From contig JAAEMC010000475.1 in the NCBI GenBank assembly GCA_024225895.1, positions 1 through 15,270 on the forward strand: a stretch of DNA of 15,270 bases. Direction: 5' to 3'. Under the pieces are notes generated by a model. The model was not told the origin of the DNA and ran no database searches. It worked only from the letters and a program-made list of their open reading frames with translations. Shown piece by piece: positions 14,945 through 15,270 of the stretch (its first letter is position 1; every line of letters begins with the position of its first letter). The position numbers were made by a program, and so were the translations under genes. The stretch is from Desulfobacteraceae bacterium. GTDB taxonomy: Bacteria; Desulfobacterota; Desulfobacteria; Desulfobacterales; Desulfobacteraceae.

Positions 14945-15270
14945 ATGAATATAAAAATCCTTGTGGTTGATGATGAATTGGTCAGCCGGAACAAGATGCT
15001 AAAAATTGTTGAAGAACTTGGAGAGTGTTATTCCACTGAAAATGGTGGCCAGACCCTTGAGTTTATCAAAGAGAATCCGGATATTGATTTGATTCTATTG
15101 GATATTTTGATGCCGGACATGGACGGGTATGAACTCTATGCCAAACTGAAAAAGCGGTACCCTCTAAGGGATTTCAATGTGATTTTTGTCACTGCCCTTG
15201 ATAAATCAGAATATGAGGCCAAGGGGCTTGATCTGGGGGGGATGGATTATATAACCAAGCCGTTTTCCCC
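14945..15270 (+). CDS. Response regulator receiver protein (3' partial)
   Basis: Frame opens at ATG 14945 and runs off the right edge after 108 codons. Seen: Asp9-Asp10, phospho-acceptor Asp53 in LILLDILMPDMDGYE, Thr83 in FVTALDK and Lys105 in DYITKPFSP, a complete set of receiver residues. The output domain, if any, lies beyond the window; PP2C, GGDEF, HD-GYP or hybrid kinase outputs are all possible. GAGAAAAG just upstream is a modest ribosome binding site embedded in a palindrome. The 346-bp gap separates it from the RsbW-type gene, so it may be its own unit, although shared subject matter suggests the same phosphorelay network. Confidence 0.9.
   Translation, partial: MNIKILVVDDELVSRNKMLKIVEELGECYSTENGGQTLEFIKENPDIDLILLDILMPDMDGYELYAKLKKRYPLRDFNVIFVTALDKSEYEAKGLDLGGMDYITKPFS

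Noticed and set aside
13340..15260. Shared 17-base string GATTATATAACCAAGCC in two receiver genes (near 13346 and 15244)
   Set aside because: It encodes the conserved DYITKP receiver motif in both; protein-level conservation explains it better than a DNA repeat.
1..15270. CRISPR array, tRNA, rRNA, insertion sequence or prophage genes
   Set aside because: No regularly spaced repeats, no tRNA- or rRNA-like sequence, and no transposase or phage protein was found in any frame.

Overview
The window suggests an anaerobic, sulfate-reducer-like deltaproteobacterium, probably Desulfobacterales (Desulfobacula/Desulfobacter-like). This is inferred from moderate-to-low G+C, a TupABC tungstate importer (tungsten serves formate dehydrogenases and aldehyde oxidoreductases in such organisms), a pair of small proteins whose style I associate with this group, and dense phosphorelay genes. 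I ran no database search, so the taxonomy is inference.

Layout, left to right. (1) 1-2270, plus strand: the 3' part of rmuC (its 5' end lies outside the window), overlapped by an MltA-type lytic transglycosylase lipoprotein gene. (2) 2337-4914, minus strand: a compact tungstate ABC operon read tupA-tupB-tupC, converging on mltA, with candidate promoters at about 4964-5055. (3) 5079-5525, minus strand: an 82-aa cytoplasmic protein of unknown role, preceded by a 59-aa Cys/His-rich, B-box-like protein. (4) 5526-5705: a divergent control region with a sigma70-like promoter, a perfect 11-bp-arm palindrome and a second, imperfect palindrome. (5) 5706-12065, plus strand: a marR-regulated tripartite RND efflux operon (MarR regulator, membrane fusion adaptor, 1061-aa RND pump, TolC-like outer membrane channel). 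(6) 12056-12454, minus strand: a lone CheY-like receiver overlapping the tolC-like gene tail to tail. (7) 12694-14598, plus strand: a signalling operon of an Hpt phosphotransfer protein, a receiver-PP2C (RsbU/SpoIIE-type) phosphatase and an RsbW-type ATPase. (8) 14945 to the edge: a further receiver protein cut by the window end, after a 346-bp intergenic region.

How the genes work together. MarR probably represses its own operon by binding the palindromes over the promoter, and ligand would release expression of the efflux pump. The Hpt / receiver-phosphatase / anti-sigma-kinase trio looks like the HptB-HsbR partner-switching pathway of Pseudomonas. Here the kinase half of HsbR is a separate protein, and no STAS anti-anti-sigma partner or histidine kinase is in view. 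The most noteworthy items are the 59-aa B-box-like gene next to its 82-aa partner, the two-palindrome operator, and the split HsbR-like module.
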